Positions 18,006 to 26,055 of a DNA stretch of 64,000 nucleotides are shown here, in pieces. The stretch comes from Mycobacterium kubicae. Lineage in GTDB: Bacteria > Actinomycetota > Actinomycetes > Mycobacteriales > Mycobacteriaceae. Made by a program: the position numbers and the translations under genes. Position 1 is the first letter of the stretch; every line of letters starts with the position of its first letter. The notes beneath the pieces are model-generated. The model ran no database searches and had not been told where the DNA came from. It worked only from the letters and a program-made list of their open reading frames with translations. The stretch covers positions 1,984,001 to 2,048,000 of the forward strand of contig NZ_CP065047.1 of assembly GCF_015689175.1 (NCBI RefSeq), written 5' to 3'.

Positions 18006-18872
18006 GTGCAGGTCTCTCGCCGACAGCTCCTCTTCGGTGTGGGAGCGGTGCCGATGCTGACCGGCTGGCCGCGGGCGGTCGCGGCGCCGACCGACCGGAT
18101 CGATGAGCTGGAATCCCAGTACCACGCCTTCGCCGGTGTCTACGCGCAGGATCTCGACTCAGGTCACACGGTGACGCACCGCGCCGACGACCCATTCGCG
18201 ATGTGCTCGACGTTCAAGGCCTACGCCGCGGGCCGGGTGCTGCAGAAAGCCCAGGGCGGCGAACTGGACCTGGACCAGGCGACGTTCATCGATCCCAATG
18301 AGCTGCAACCCAATTCGCCGGTGACGGCGCCGCACGCCGGCCATAGTATGCCGCTGGCGCAGTTGTGTGCGGCGGCGTTGCAGCGCAGTGACAACACCGC
18401 CGCCAACTTACTGCTGCAGGCTATCGGCGGCCCACCGGCCATCACCGAGTTCGCCCGTTCCATCGGCGACGACCGCACCCGACTCGACCGGTGGGAGGTC
18501 GAACTCAACACCGCGATTCCGGGTGATCCGCGCGATACCAGCACGCCGCGGGCGCTGGGCGCCGGCATCCAAAACCTGCTCGCCGGAACCGTTCTCGCGC
18601 CCCCGCAGCGTCGCCAGCTGGAGACCTGGATGCGCGGCAACGTCACCTCCACCATGCGGGCGGGACTGCCGCCGGGATGGACCACCGCCGACAAGACCGG
18701 ATCCGGAGACTACGGCAGCACCAACGACGTCGGGATCGCCTATGGGCCCAATGGGCAGCGGGTGCTACTGGCGATCATGACCCGCTCGCAGGCGGCCGAC
18801 CCAGACGCCGACGCGCTCCAACCCTTGATCGCCGACGTGACACGCGCGGTGTTACCCGCGCTTGCCGGCTAG
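18006..18872 (+). CDS. Class A beta-lactamase with twin-arginine-like signal
   Basis: A 288-residue serine beta-lactamase. All class A motifs are intact: S68-T-F-K71, S128-D-N130, E164-V-E-L-N168 of the omega loop, and K230-T-G232. The N terminus [17 protein letters not shown] contains a twin-arginine pair followed by a hydrophobic stretch and an AxA-type cleavage site (AVAAPT), so Tat export is likely, as for mycobacterial BlaC. The second motif is the canonical SDN rather than the SDG of M. tuberculosis BlaC (from memory). GTG start at 18006. It lies between the nitronate monooxygenase and ald, where I recall no such gene in M. tuberculosis, so it is probably a paralogue or relocated copy of blaC. 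Confidence 0.93.
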   Translation: MQVSRRQLLFGVGAVPMLTGWPRAVAAPTDRIDELESQYHAFAGVYAQDLDSGHTVTHRADDPFAMCSTFKAYAAGRVLQKAQGGELDLDQATFIDPNELQPNSPVTAPHAGHSMPLAQLCAAALQRSDNTAANLLLQAIGGPPAITEFARSIGDDRTRLDRWEVELNTAIPGDPRDTSTPRALGAGIQNLLAGTVLAPPQRRQLETWMRGNVTSTMRAGLPPGWTTADKTGSGDYGSTNDVGIAYGPNGQRVLLAIMTRSQAADPDADALQPLIADVTRAVLPALAG

Positions 18873-19984
18873 GCCAGCACACTCGCCAGGGTGGTGCACG
18901 GCATGCCCAGATCGGCGGCCACCTGCTGGGCCAGCAGCGCACCATCGTGTGTGGAAAGGCCGCGGGCCAAAGCGGGATCCGCCGTGCACGCCGCTCGCCA
19001 GCCGAGGTCGGCGAGCTTGAGCACAAAGGGCATTGTCGCGTTGGTCAATGCCACGGTCGATGTCTTGGGCACCGCGCTGGGCATGTTCGCCACGCAGTAG
19101 AACAGCGTGTCGTGCACCGCGAACGTCGGGTCGTCGTGGGTGGTCGGTCGCGAGTCCTCGAAGCAACCGCCCTGATCGATGGCGATGTCGACCAGCACCG
19201 CGCCCGGCTTCATCTGCGCCACAAGCGAATTCGGCACCAGCTGGGGCGCCCTGGCGCCGGGCACCAGCACCGCCCCGATCACCAGGTCGGCGCGCTTGAC
19301 GGCATCCTCGAGCTCGTATGCCGACGAGTAGCGGGTGCGGACCGCGACACCGAACTCGGCGTCGAGTTGGCGAAGCCGGTTGATGTTCACGTCGAAGACC
19401 GTCACGCTCGCGCCCATGCCGCTGGCTATCCGCGCGGCGTTGTACCCGGCAATGCCGCCACCGACTACCACCACGTCTGCGGGCTCGACACCCGGCACGC
19501 CACCCATGAGCACACCGCGACCCCCGTGAGTCCGCATCAGGTGATAGGCGCCGGCTTGAGCCGCGAGCCGTCCGGCCACCTCGCTCATCGGGGCCAGCAG
19601 CGGCAGGGTGCCGTCGGCGGATTGGACCGTCTCATAGGCGATCGAGGTGGTACCCGCGGCCAACAGCGCCTCGGTGCACGGTCGCGAAGCGGCCAGATGC
19701 AGGTAGGTGAACAGGATCTGGCCGCGCCGCAGCAACCCGTATTCGGCCGCTACCGGCTCTTTGACCTTGAGCACCAAATCGGCCCGCTCCCATACCTGTT
19801 CAGCGAAACCGAGCAGTTGAGCGCCGGCGGCCTTGAAGTCCGCGTCGGTGATCGTCGAACCTTCACCGGCGCCGGCCTGAACCAACACCTCGTGTCCTCG
19901 ATTGACCAGCGCGGCCACGCCGGCCGGGGTGATCGCCACCCGGAATTCGTTGGTCTTGGTCTCGGTCGGAACACCCACCCGCAT
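18869..19984 (-). CDS. ald: L-alanine dehydrogenase Ald
   Basis: A 371-residue enzyme interconverting L-alanine and pyruvate plus ammonia with NAD(H); also used for glyoxylate amination under low oxygen. It begins [20 protein letters not shown], with the catalytic KVKEP lysine segment, SYETVQ-like region and the Rossmann motif [17 protein letters not shown]. The ATG at 19982-19984 gives exactly the family length; open codons upstream to 20260 are antisense to aldR. Divergent from aldR across 67 bp that contains a perfect palindrome. Converges on the beta-lactamase with a 4-bp overlap. Confidence 0.96.
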   Translation of the reverse strand: MRVGVPTETKTNEFRVAITPAGVAALVNRGHEVLVQAGAGEGSTITDADFKAAGAQLLGFAEQVWERADLVLKVKEPVAAEYGLLRRGQILFTYLHLAASRPCTEALLAAGTTSIAYETVQSADGTLPLLAPMSEVAGRLAAQAGAYHLMRTHGGRGVLMGGVPGVEPADVVVVGGGIAGYNAARIASGMGASVTVFDVNINRLRQLDAEFGVAVRTRYSSAYELEDAVKRADLVIGAVLVPGARAPQLVPNSLVAQMKPGAVLVDIAIDQGGCFEDSRPTTHDDPTFAVHDTLFYCVANMPSAVPKTSTVALTNATMPFVLKLADLGWRAACTADPALARGLSTHDGALLAQQVAADLGMPCTTLASVLA

Positions 19985-20017
19985 GTCTACAGTGTGAAAA
20001 ACGTTCGGCTTAGGTGC

Positions 20018-20036
20018 AATTATCGTGACGATAATT
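20018..20036. promoter_or_regulatory. Perfect 19-bp inverted repeat in the ald-aldR divergent promoter (AldR operator candidate)
   Basis: AATTATCG-TGA-CGATAATT: two perfect 8-bp arms around a 3-bp centre, strikingly AT-rich in a GC-rich chromosome. It sits between the two divergent starts, 33 bp before the ald ATG and 15 bp before the aldR GTG. Lrp/AsnC regulators bind such AT-rich dyads, so AldR is the obvious ligand. Confidence 0.75.
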
Positions 20037-20051
20037 CTGTAGTCTGCAAAT

Positions 20052-20567
20052 GTGACCGAAGGGATCGCGACAAACGGCGGTGTGGCGGGCGAGCTATCGA
20101 AGGATGTTCGGGCCGCCGAGATCGACGAGGTGGACCGCCGCATTCTGACCGTGCTGCACGGCGACGCGCGGATCACCAACAATGCGCTGGCCGACGCCGT
20201 CGGAATCGCACCCTCGACGTGCCACGGCCGGGTGCGGCGGTTGGTGGACCTGGGCGTCATCCGCGGCTTCTACACCGACATCGACCCCGTCGCGGTGGGA
20301 TTACCGCTGCAGGCCATGATTTCGGTCAATCTGCAATCGCATGCCCGCGGGAAGATCCGCAGCTTCATCGCGCAGATCCGCCGACGACGGCAGGTCATGG
20401 ACGTGTACTTCCTGGCCGGCGCCGACGACTTCATCTTGCACGTCGCCGCCCGGGACACCGAGGACCTGCGGGCCTTCGTCGTCGAGAATCTCAACGCCGA
20501 CGCCGACGTCGCGGGCACCCAGACCTCCCTGATCTTCGAGCATCTGCGCGGGGCGGCCCCGATCTAG
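20052..20567 (+). CDS. aldR: Lrp/AsnC-family transcriptional regulator AldR
   Basis: A 171-residue regulator. Residues about 20-75 form the DNA-binding domain (EVDRRILTVLHGDARITNNALADAVGIAPSTCHGRVRRL as consecutive helices), and the rest is the RAM/ligand-binding domain with RRRQVMDVYFLAGADDFILHV. The orthologue Rv2779c controls ald in response to alanine. GTG start at 20052, overlapping the region of the divergent operator. The SRPBCC gene follows 20 bp downstream on the same strand, so part of its transcription may be aldR read-through. Confidence 0.93.
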   Translation: MTEGIATNGGVAGELSKDVRAAEIDEVDRRILTVLHGDARITNNALADAVGIAPSTCHGRVRRLVDLGVIRGFYTDIDPVAVGLPLQAMISVNLQSHARGKIRSFIAQIRRRRQVMDVYFLAGADDFILHVAARDTEDLRAFVVENLNADADVAGTQTSLIFEHLRGAAPI

Positions 20568-20587
20568 GCGCTGGATATGATCATCGG

Positions 20588-21049
20588 ATGACCGACCCGT
20601 CCGCAATGGCGACCGTGCACATCGACGCCAGCCCCGAGCGGGTGTACCGGCTGATCACCGACCTACCGACAATGGCCACGCTGGCCGAGGAAGCGGTGGC
20701 CATGACCTGGCGCAAGGGCGAGGAGGCTCGTCCGGGCGCGGTCTTCGTCGGGCGCAACCGCAACGGTGCGCGGCGCTGGACGACCAAATGCACCGTCACC
20801 GACGCCGAACCCGGGCGCACCTTCGCGTTCGACGTGCGCAGCGCCGTCATCCCGGTCGCGCGCTGGCAGTACGACCTGGTCGCCGCCAACGGGGGGTGCC
20901 AGGTCACCGAAAGCACCTGGGACCGGCGGCCCGGCTGGTTCCGGAAGGTCGGCGCTTGGGCCACCGGCGTCTCGGACCGTGCGAGCACCAACACCGAAAA
21001 CATTCGGCTGACGTTGCAGCGGCTCAAACAACGGGCGGAGGAGCGATGA
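20588..21049 (+). CDS. SRPBCC (START/Bet v1-fold) family protein
   Basis: A 153-residue polyketide-cyclase/dehydrase-like protein (Rv2778c type). The opening MATVHIDASPERVYRLITDLPTM and the central strand VFVGRNRNGARRWTTKCTVTDAEPGRTFAF, described as two pieces, are typical of SRPBCC ligand-binding folds, which hold hydrophobic molecules in a cavity. It is the first gene of a tight run with the di-iron-like protein (ATGA overlap at 21046-21049), the hydrolase-SDR fusion and the reductase. A substrate-carrier or cyclase role for that set is an inference. Confidence 0.88.
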   Translation: MTDPSAMATVHIDASPERVYRLITDLPTMATLAEEAVAMTWRKGEEARPGAVFVGRNRNGARRWTTKCTVTDAEPGRTFAFDVRSAVIPVARWQYDLVAANGGCQVTESTWDRRPGWFRKVGAWATGVSDRASTNTENIRLTLQRLKQRAEER

Positions 21050-21960
21050 GCACTGTCGATGACCGGGCAGTGGGCCCGCACGAGGCATCCGGCGCCGCCG
21101 ACTACGAGCGCCTGGTGCTGGAAGCACGCGACGTCGAATTCGATTGGGCGAACCTGCCGTTCCACTACGTGCCCGACGAGCCGATGGCCACCCACATCCT
21201 CAATGTGTTGCACCTGCTGCTGCCCGCCGGTGAGGAGTTCTTCGTTGAGGTCTTCAAAAAGACGCTGCCGCTGATCAAAGACGATCAGCTGCGCCTGGAC
21301 GTCCAGGGCTTCATCGGCCAGGAAGCCATGCACTCGCAGGCGCACTCCGCGGTACTGGCCCACTTCGAGGCTCAAGGCATCGATCTGGCGCCGTTCACCG
21401 ACCAGATGAAGTGGTTGTTCGACAAGCTGCTCGGCGACAAGCCACGACGCAGCAGGCGACGCCAACACAGTTGGCTGCTTGAACAGGTTTCTTTCATCGC
21501 CGCCATCGAGCACTACACCGCGGTGCTGGGCGAGTGGGTCCTCAACTCCCCGCAACTCGACGCGGTCGGCGCCGACCCGGTGATGCTGGACATGCTGCGC
21601 TGGCACGGCGCAGAAGAGGTGGAGCACAAAGCCGTCGCCTTCGACACCATGAAGCATCTGCGGGCCGGCTACTGGCGGCAGGTCCGCACGCAGTTGGCCG
21701 TCTCCCCGGTGCTGCTGCTGTTGTGGGTGCGCGGAGTGCGGTTCCTGTACTCGGTCGATCCCTATCTGCCGCCGGGAACCAAGGCGCGCTGGCGCGACTA
21801 CCTCAGCGCCGCGCGACGCGGCCTGGTGCCCGGGCCGCTGCGACTACTGCGGGTGGTCGGCGACTACTACAAACCGCGATTCCATCCGTCCCAGCTCGGT
21901 GGGCTGGAGCTGGCCGTCGACTACCTGGCAGTCTCACCCGCTGCCCGCGCAGCACACTGA
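21046..21960 (+). CDS. Ferritin-like 'metal-dependent hydrolase' family protein (PF10118 type), putative di-iron enzyme
   Basis: A 304-residue protein of the family annotated as predicted metal-dependent hydrolases (Rv2777c type). The carboxylate/histidine pattern fits a ferritin-like di-iron bundle: E64, E93-A-M-H96, E155, and E191-V-E-H194. One moderately hydrophobic helix (VSPVLLLLWVRGVRFLY) could associate with the membrane. The ATG overlaps the SRPBCC stop, and the next gene starts 3 bp after its stop. A di-iron oxygenase or desaturase would need electrons, and a PDR-type reductase is encoded two genes downstream. The hydrolase label in databases is not supported by any hydrolase motif that I can see. 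Confidence 0.85.
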   Translation: MSTVDDRAVGPHEASGAADYERLVLEARDVEFDWANLPFHYVPDEPMATHILNVLHLLLPAGEEFFVEVFKKTLPLIKDDQLRLDVQGFIGQEAMHSQAHSAVLAHFEAQGIDLAPFTDQMKWLFDKLLGDKPRRSRRRQHSWLLEQVSFIAAIEHYTAVLGEWVLNSPQLDAVGADPVMLDMLRWHGAEEVEHKAVAFDTMKHLRAGYWRQVRTQLAVSPVLLLLWVRGVRFLYSVDPYLPPGTKARWRDYLSAARRGLVPGPLRLLRVVGDYYKPRFHPSQLGGLELAVDYLAVSPAARAAH

Positions 21961-21963
21961 AAC

Positions 21964-23718
21964 ATGACCCACACCAACATCATCACCGCATCCGACGGCG
22001 TCAACCTCGCCGTACACCGGTACGCCGACATCGACCCACAGCGCCCGACGATCCTGGCCGTGCACGGTTATCCCGACAACCACCACGTGTGGGACGGCGT
22101 CGCCGAGCGCCTCTGTGATCGCTACAACGTGGTCGCCTACGACGTGCGTGGTGCCGGCGAATCATCGCGTCCGGCAAAGCGATCCGGGTACCGGCTGGAC
22201 CAACTGGTCTCCGACATCGGCGCCGTCATCGACAGCCTGGATGCCGGACCGGTGCATCTGCTGGCCCACGACTGGGGGTCCATCCAAGCCTGGACCGCCG
22301 TCACCGACGAGTCGGTGGCCGGAAAAATCGCCTCGTTCACGTCCGTCTCGGGACCACACCTGCAGTACGCGGGCGCGTTCCTGCGCTCGGGTCGAACCCC
22401 GCGCACCCTGGCCTACGTCGCCAAACAACTATTGTCCTCGGGCTATATCGGCTTCTTCTTGTGTCCGGTGGTGCCGGAGTTGTCGTTCCGATCCCGGCTC
22501 GGCGTCAAAGTCGTTGAAGCTTTGGAAGGTATCGGCCGCTCCAGCATCCGCAGCCAACGCCTGAAGCCGCCGCGCTCGATTGGCGACTACATCAACGGGC
22601 TCAGCCTGTACCGCGAGAACATGCCGGCGCCCTTCCTGTCGCCGGTCGGTGAACTGCCCGAAACCGCCGTCCCCACCCAGGTGCTGATTCCCCGCCAAGA
22701 CGTATTCGTCAGTCCCGCGTTGCAGCGGTTCACCGGTGCTATCCCGTCGGGCGGCAGGGTCATCGAGATCGAGGGCGGCCATTGGGTGGTGACGTCGCGT
22801 CCGGATGTCATCGCCCGGCTGACCGGGCAGTGGGTGGACCAGGTGGCCAACGGCGCGGTGGTCGCTGGCGCATCGGTGGTACGCGCCGGTAGGCGCCAGG
22901 TGGCCGACAAGCTCGCCCTGGTGACCGGTGCCGGCGCCGGCATCGGCCGGGCCACGGCGATCGAGCTGGCCCGCCAGGGCGCCCGCAAAGTGGTGATCGT
23001 CGACCTCGACGTCGCCGCCGCCGAAGACACGGCAGCGGCGGTCCGCGCGGCCGGGACCGACGCCGTGGTCTACCAAGTCGACGTGACCGACGAGGCGGCG
23101 ATGAATGACCTTGCCGCACAAGTCCATGACGATCACGGCGTGGTCGACATCTTGGTGAACAACGCGGGCATCGGGATGGCGGGGCGCTTCTTGGAGACGA
23201 CACCCGAGCACTGGGACGCCATCATGGCGGTCAACGTTCGCGGGGTGATCAGCGGAAGCAGGGCGTTCGGCGCCCAGATGGTCGAGCGCGGTGAAGGAGG
23301 CACCATCATCAACATCTCCTCCGCCGCCGCCTTCGTTCCCTCGAAATCGATGATCGCCTACGGCACCACCAAAGCCGCGGTGCTGGCCTTCAGCGAAGCG
23401 CTGCGCGCCGACCTCGCCGACGAAGGGATCACCGTCACCGCGGTGTGTCCCGGGTTCGTCAACACCAACATCGCCAAAAGCACCATCTACGCCGGCATGT
23501 CGGCCGAGCAGCAGGAGCGGGCGCGGGCGAAGGCGGATGCGGCTTACCGGCGGCGCAACTTCACCCCGGAGGCGACGGCCAAAGCGATCGTCAAAGCCGT
23601 CCGCACCGGGGCGCCGGTGGTGCCCGTCGCCGCCGAATCCCGGCTCGGCTATGCCATGCGCCGCATCAGCCCTTCGGTGCTGCGGCTGATCGCCCGCCGG
23701 GACATTCGACAGGTCTAA
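21964..23718 (+). CDS. EphD-like fusion: epoxide-hydrolase-type alpha/beta hydrolase + short-chain dehydrogenase
   Basis: A 584-residue two-domain protein. The N-terminal half is an alpha/beta hydrolase of epoxide-hydrolase type: HGYP at 34-37 and the nucleophile elbow HDWGS with Asp103 rather than serine; the histidine is in GGHWVV. The C-terminal half is a classical SDR: T321-G-x3-GIG328, NNAG, and the catalytic Y466xxxK470. The architecture is that of mycobacterial EphD (Rv2214c), whose hydrolase acts on epoxidised mycolic acids. Here it sits in a different locus, between the Rv2777c- and Rv2776c-like genes, so it is a paralogue. Co-occurrence suggests epoxide opening followed by alcohol oxidation on the same lipid. 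Confidence 0.9.
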   Translation: MTHTNIITASDGVNLAVHRYADIDPQRPTILAVHGYPDNHHVWDGVAERLCDRYNVVAYDVRGAGESSRPAKRSGYRLDQLVSDIGAVIDSLDAGPVHLLAHDWGSIQAWTAVTDESVAGKIASFTSVSGPHLQYAGAFLRSGRTPRTLAYVAKQLLSSGYIGFFLCPVVPELSFRSRLGVKVVEALEGIGRSSIRSQRLKPPRSIGDYINGLSLYRENMPAPFLSPVGELPETAVPTQVLIPRQDVFVSPALQRFTGAIPSGGRVIEIEGGHWVVTSRPDVIARLTGQWVDQVANGAVVAGASVVRAGRRQVADKLALVTGAGAGIGRATAIELARQGARKVVIVDLDVAAAEDTAAAVRAAGTDAVVYQVDVTDEAAMNDLAAQVHDDHGVVDILVNNAGIGMAGRFLETTPEHWDAIMAVNVRGVISGSRAFGAQMVERGEGGTIINISSAAAFVPSKSMIAYGTTKAAVLAFSEALRADLADEGITVTAVCPGFVNTNIAKSTIYAGMSAEQQERARAKADAAYRRRNFTPEATAKAIVKAVRTGAPVVPVAAESRLGYAMRRISPSVLRLIARRDIRQV

Positions 23719-23726
23719 GGCTGGTT

Positions 23727-24803
23727 GTGGCACAGAGCATTTGGACCAGCAGGCCGAGCGACTTGTACGGTCGCCGCGACCGCGACCGGTTCGCCACCGC
23801 GATGTGGGGTCTGCGCGTGGTGTTCGACGGATTCGCCTCGGCGTCCCGGTGGACGCCCGCGCGGGTAGCGCCGGTGCGGCGAACGCACACGGCGGTAATC
23901 ACCGACCGCGCGATGGTGGCGCCCGACGTGGTCGCGTTGACAATGGCCGACCCCGACGGTGGATTGCTGCCGTCCTGGACGCCGGGGGGCCATATCGACG
24001 TCCAGCTGCCCTCGGGCCGGCGTCGGCAATACTCGCTGTGTGGCCCGCCAGGACGGCGCACCGACTACCGAATAGCGGTGCGGCGCATCGCTGATGGCGG
24101 CGGGGGATCGATCGAAATGCACGACGCTTTCGAGGTGGGCGACACCTTGGTGTTCGAGGGCCCCCGCAACGCGTTTTATCTCGGGACCGGTGAGCGCGAT
24201 GTGTTGTTCGTGATCGGCGGCATCGGGGTGACCCCGATCCTGCCCATGATCCGGATGGCCGCCCAACGCGGAATCGATTGGCGTGCAGTCTATGCCGGAC
24301 GCAGCCGCGAGTACATGCCGTTGCTGGACGAAGTCGTGTCTACGGCGCCCGAGCGGGTCACGGTGTGGGCCGATGACGAGCGGGGCGGCTTCGCCACCGT
24401 CGACGATCTGCTGGCCGGTGCCGGGTCGACGACGGCGGTCTATGTGTGTGGGCCCAGTGCCATGCTCGACGCGGTGCGGGTGGCCCGCGACGAACACGCC
24501 AGCGCGCCACTGCACTACGAGCGGTTCAGCCCGCCGCCGGTCATCGACGGGATCCCGTTCGAGTTGGAACTCGCACGGTCCCGGCGGGTAGTGGCCGTTC
24601 CGGCGAACCGATCGGCGCTTGACGTCATGCTCGATGAGGACCCGACCACCGCTTACTCCTGCCGGCAGGGCTTCTGCGGAACGTGCAAGGTGAAAGTCGT
24701 TGCGGGTCAAGTCGACCGGCGCGGCCGCGTACTCGAGGCAGACGACGAGATGCTGGTCTGCGTGTCGCGGGCGAAAGGCGATCGGCTAGTCATCGACGCC
24801 TGA
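23727..24803 (+). CDS. PDR/VanB-type flavin reductase with C-terminal 2Fe-2S ferredoxin domain
   Basis: A 358-residue single-component electron-transfer protein (Rv2776c type). A ferredoxin-reductase barrel (WTPGGHIDVQLPSGRRRQYSL: flavin binding at RxYSL) is followed by an NAD-binding domain (VIGGIGVTPILPMI … VYVCGPSAMLDAV) and a plant-type ferredoxin domain with SCRQGFCGTCKVKV and a fourth cysteine in LVCVS. Such reductases feed oxygenases with electrons from NADH. GTG start at 23727, 8 bp after the fusion gene. An N-terminal extension of about 45 residues precedes the barrel. Converges with an 18-bp overlap on the GNAT gene. Confidence 0.9.
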   Translation: MAQSIWTSRPSDLYGRRDRDRFATAMWGLRVVFDGFASASRWTPARVAPVRRTHTAVITDRAMVAPDVVALTMADPDGGLLPSWTPGGHIDVQLPSGRRRQYSLCGPPGRRTDYRIAVRRIADGGGGSIEMHDAFEVGDTLVFEGPRNAFYLGTGERDVLFVIGGIGVTPILPMIRMAAQRGIDWRAVYAGRSREYMPLLDEVVSTAPERVTVWADDERGGFATVDDLLAGAGSTTAVYVCGPSAMLDAVRVARDEHASAPLHYERFSPPPVIDGIPFELELARSRRVVAVPANRSALDVMLDEDPTTAYSCRQGFCGTCKVKVVAGQVDRRGRVLEADDEMLVCVSRAKGDRLVIDA

Positions 24804-25316
24804 TGCCGATCGGTACAGGCGATAACCCACGTGCGGCACCTTGACCCCGGGCAGCGGTTTCCAGACGTAGCTGCGGCCATCGAGCCGGAAGTTTCTTCCC
24901 TCGTAGAACTCGCGGGCCTTCCGGTTCTTCTCAGCGCACCACAAGATCATGTCCGCGCCGGGATGAAGGTGCAGTGCCGTGTCGAGTAACCGGCCGCCCA
25001 GGCCGAGGCGCTGGCTTGCCTCGGCGATGTAGAGAGCGTCGAGCTGGATCAACTCCGGATTGGACAGGTCCGGGCCGAACAACGCCATGCCGAGTGGTTG
25101 ACGGCCCTTCTCGGCGATCCACATGCTCCACCCGCCGCGCTTGAGCGTCAGCGGGTAGAACTCTTGCACCCAGCGTTTGGGGGTATCGAGCATGTCCAGT
25201 AGGTAAGGCGCCAGCATGCCGTCCCAGGATTGGCGCCATACCGGATAGTGCATCGCCGCGACTTTGCCCAGATCGCCCGGCTTGGCCTCGCGGATCCGGA
25301 TCTCCCCGGATCTCAC
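24786..25316 (-). CDS. GNAT-family N-acetyltransferase
   Basis: A 176-residue acetyltransferase: IRIREAKPGDLGKVAAMH at the start, then LDALYIAEASQRLGLGGRLL with the acetyl-CoA pyrophosphate loop (RLGLGG), and CAEKNRKAREFYEGRNF near the end. The GTG at 25314-25316 was chosen because a near-perfect GGAGGT lies 7 bases upstream; the longer frame to 25400 lacks this. Substrate unknown. The related gene in M. tuberculosis is Rv2775. It ends inside the convergent reductase gene. Confidence 0.85.
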   Translation of the reverse strand: MRSGEIRIREAKPGDLGKVAAMHYPVWRQSWDGMLAPYLLDMLDTPKRWVQEFYPLTLKRGGWSMWIAEKGRQPLGMALFGPDLSNPELIQLDALYIAEASQRLGLGGRLLDTALHLHPGADMILWCAEKNRKAREFYEGRNFRLDGRSYVWKPLPGVKVPHVGYRLYRSASGVDD

Positions 25317-25351
25317 GCAAGCACCTCCGGTAGCGCGGTCATGGTCCAAGC

Positions 25352-25852
25352 CTAGAGCTGACGGCTCCTGGCCGCGCGGATCGAGTCGGCGAGCGTCCAC
25401 ACCGACACACCCAGCAGCGGCAGATCTTTCAGCAGGAACTCACCGGTGAGGGACAACGCCGGAAACCCGCCGCCGGCCGGCTCGCTGACGCCCGGAGTGC
25501 TGAACAGAAAACTCAGGGTGGACACGAAGAGCAGGATGGCCATCAGGCTGCCCACCGCAGACACCCTCGGGAAGAGCGGCTTGAGCGCCAGCAGCAGCGC
25601 GGCCGTCAGCTCGAACACACCCAACAACGCCGAGAAGGTGTACACCGGCAAGAAGCTGTACAGCCAGCCCATGAAGGGGCTGTGCGCGACCAGCGGCTGA
25701 ATCTGGTGCGCTTCAAAGTCGGCGAACTTCAACGCGCCGATCCACCCGATCACAACAACTAAGCCGTATCTGCTCAGCACGCTCGCGACACCATCGACCC
25801 TCGAGAGCGTCTGGCTTGCAGATGAGCTCGCATCGTCGCGGTAGGTCGTCAT
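25352..25852 (-). CDS. DUF417/YkgB (RclC-like) membrane protein
   Basis: A 166-residue protein with four predicted membrane helices: about GLVVVIGWIGALKF, WLYSFLPVYTFSALLGVFEL, AVGSLMAILLFVSTLSFLF and the LLGVSVWTLADSI tail. The motif IGALKFADFEAHQIQPLVAHSP is diagnostic of the DUF417 family, to which E. coli RclC (reactive-chlorine resistance) belongs. ATG 25852 follows an AGGAGG ribosome-binding site at ideal spacing. The divergent LLM oxidoreductase starts 203 bp away, so both may share a redox-stress promoter (inference). Confidence 0.85.
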   Translation of the reverse strand: MTTYRDDASSSASQTLSRVDGVASVLSRYGLVVVIGWIGALKFADFEAHQIQPLVAHSPFMGWLYSFLPVYTFSALLGVFELTAALLLALKPLFPRVSAVGSLMAILLFVSTLSFLFSTPGVSEPAGGGFPALSLTGEFLLKDLPLLGVSVWTLADSIRAARSRQL

Positions 25853-26055
25853 GAGTTCCTCCTGTGCTCGTAACGGCGGCCAGCTGCCACCGATGACCCG
25901 CAACCCGAGGCTGCGGCGGATCAATTCCTGCCCATGGCGATGGCGGCCATAACCAATGCCAATAGCCGGGACGGGCATGTTCGCGGCGACCGGGGAGTTA
26001 TTCGATCCGACGGCGGAAACCGTCACTTCCGGCAAGCACAACCAGGAGGACTACC

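Noticed and set aside
24786..24803. Overlap of the reductase and GNAT genes as a frameshift sign
   Set aside because: Both proteins are complete at their ends; a short convergent overlap is normal here.
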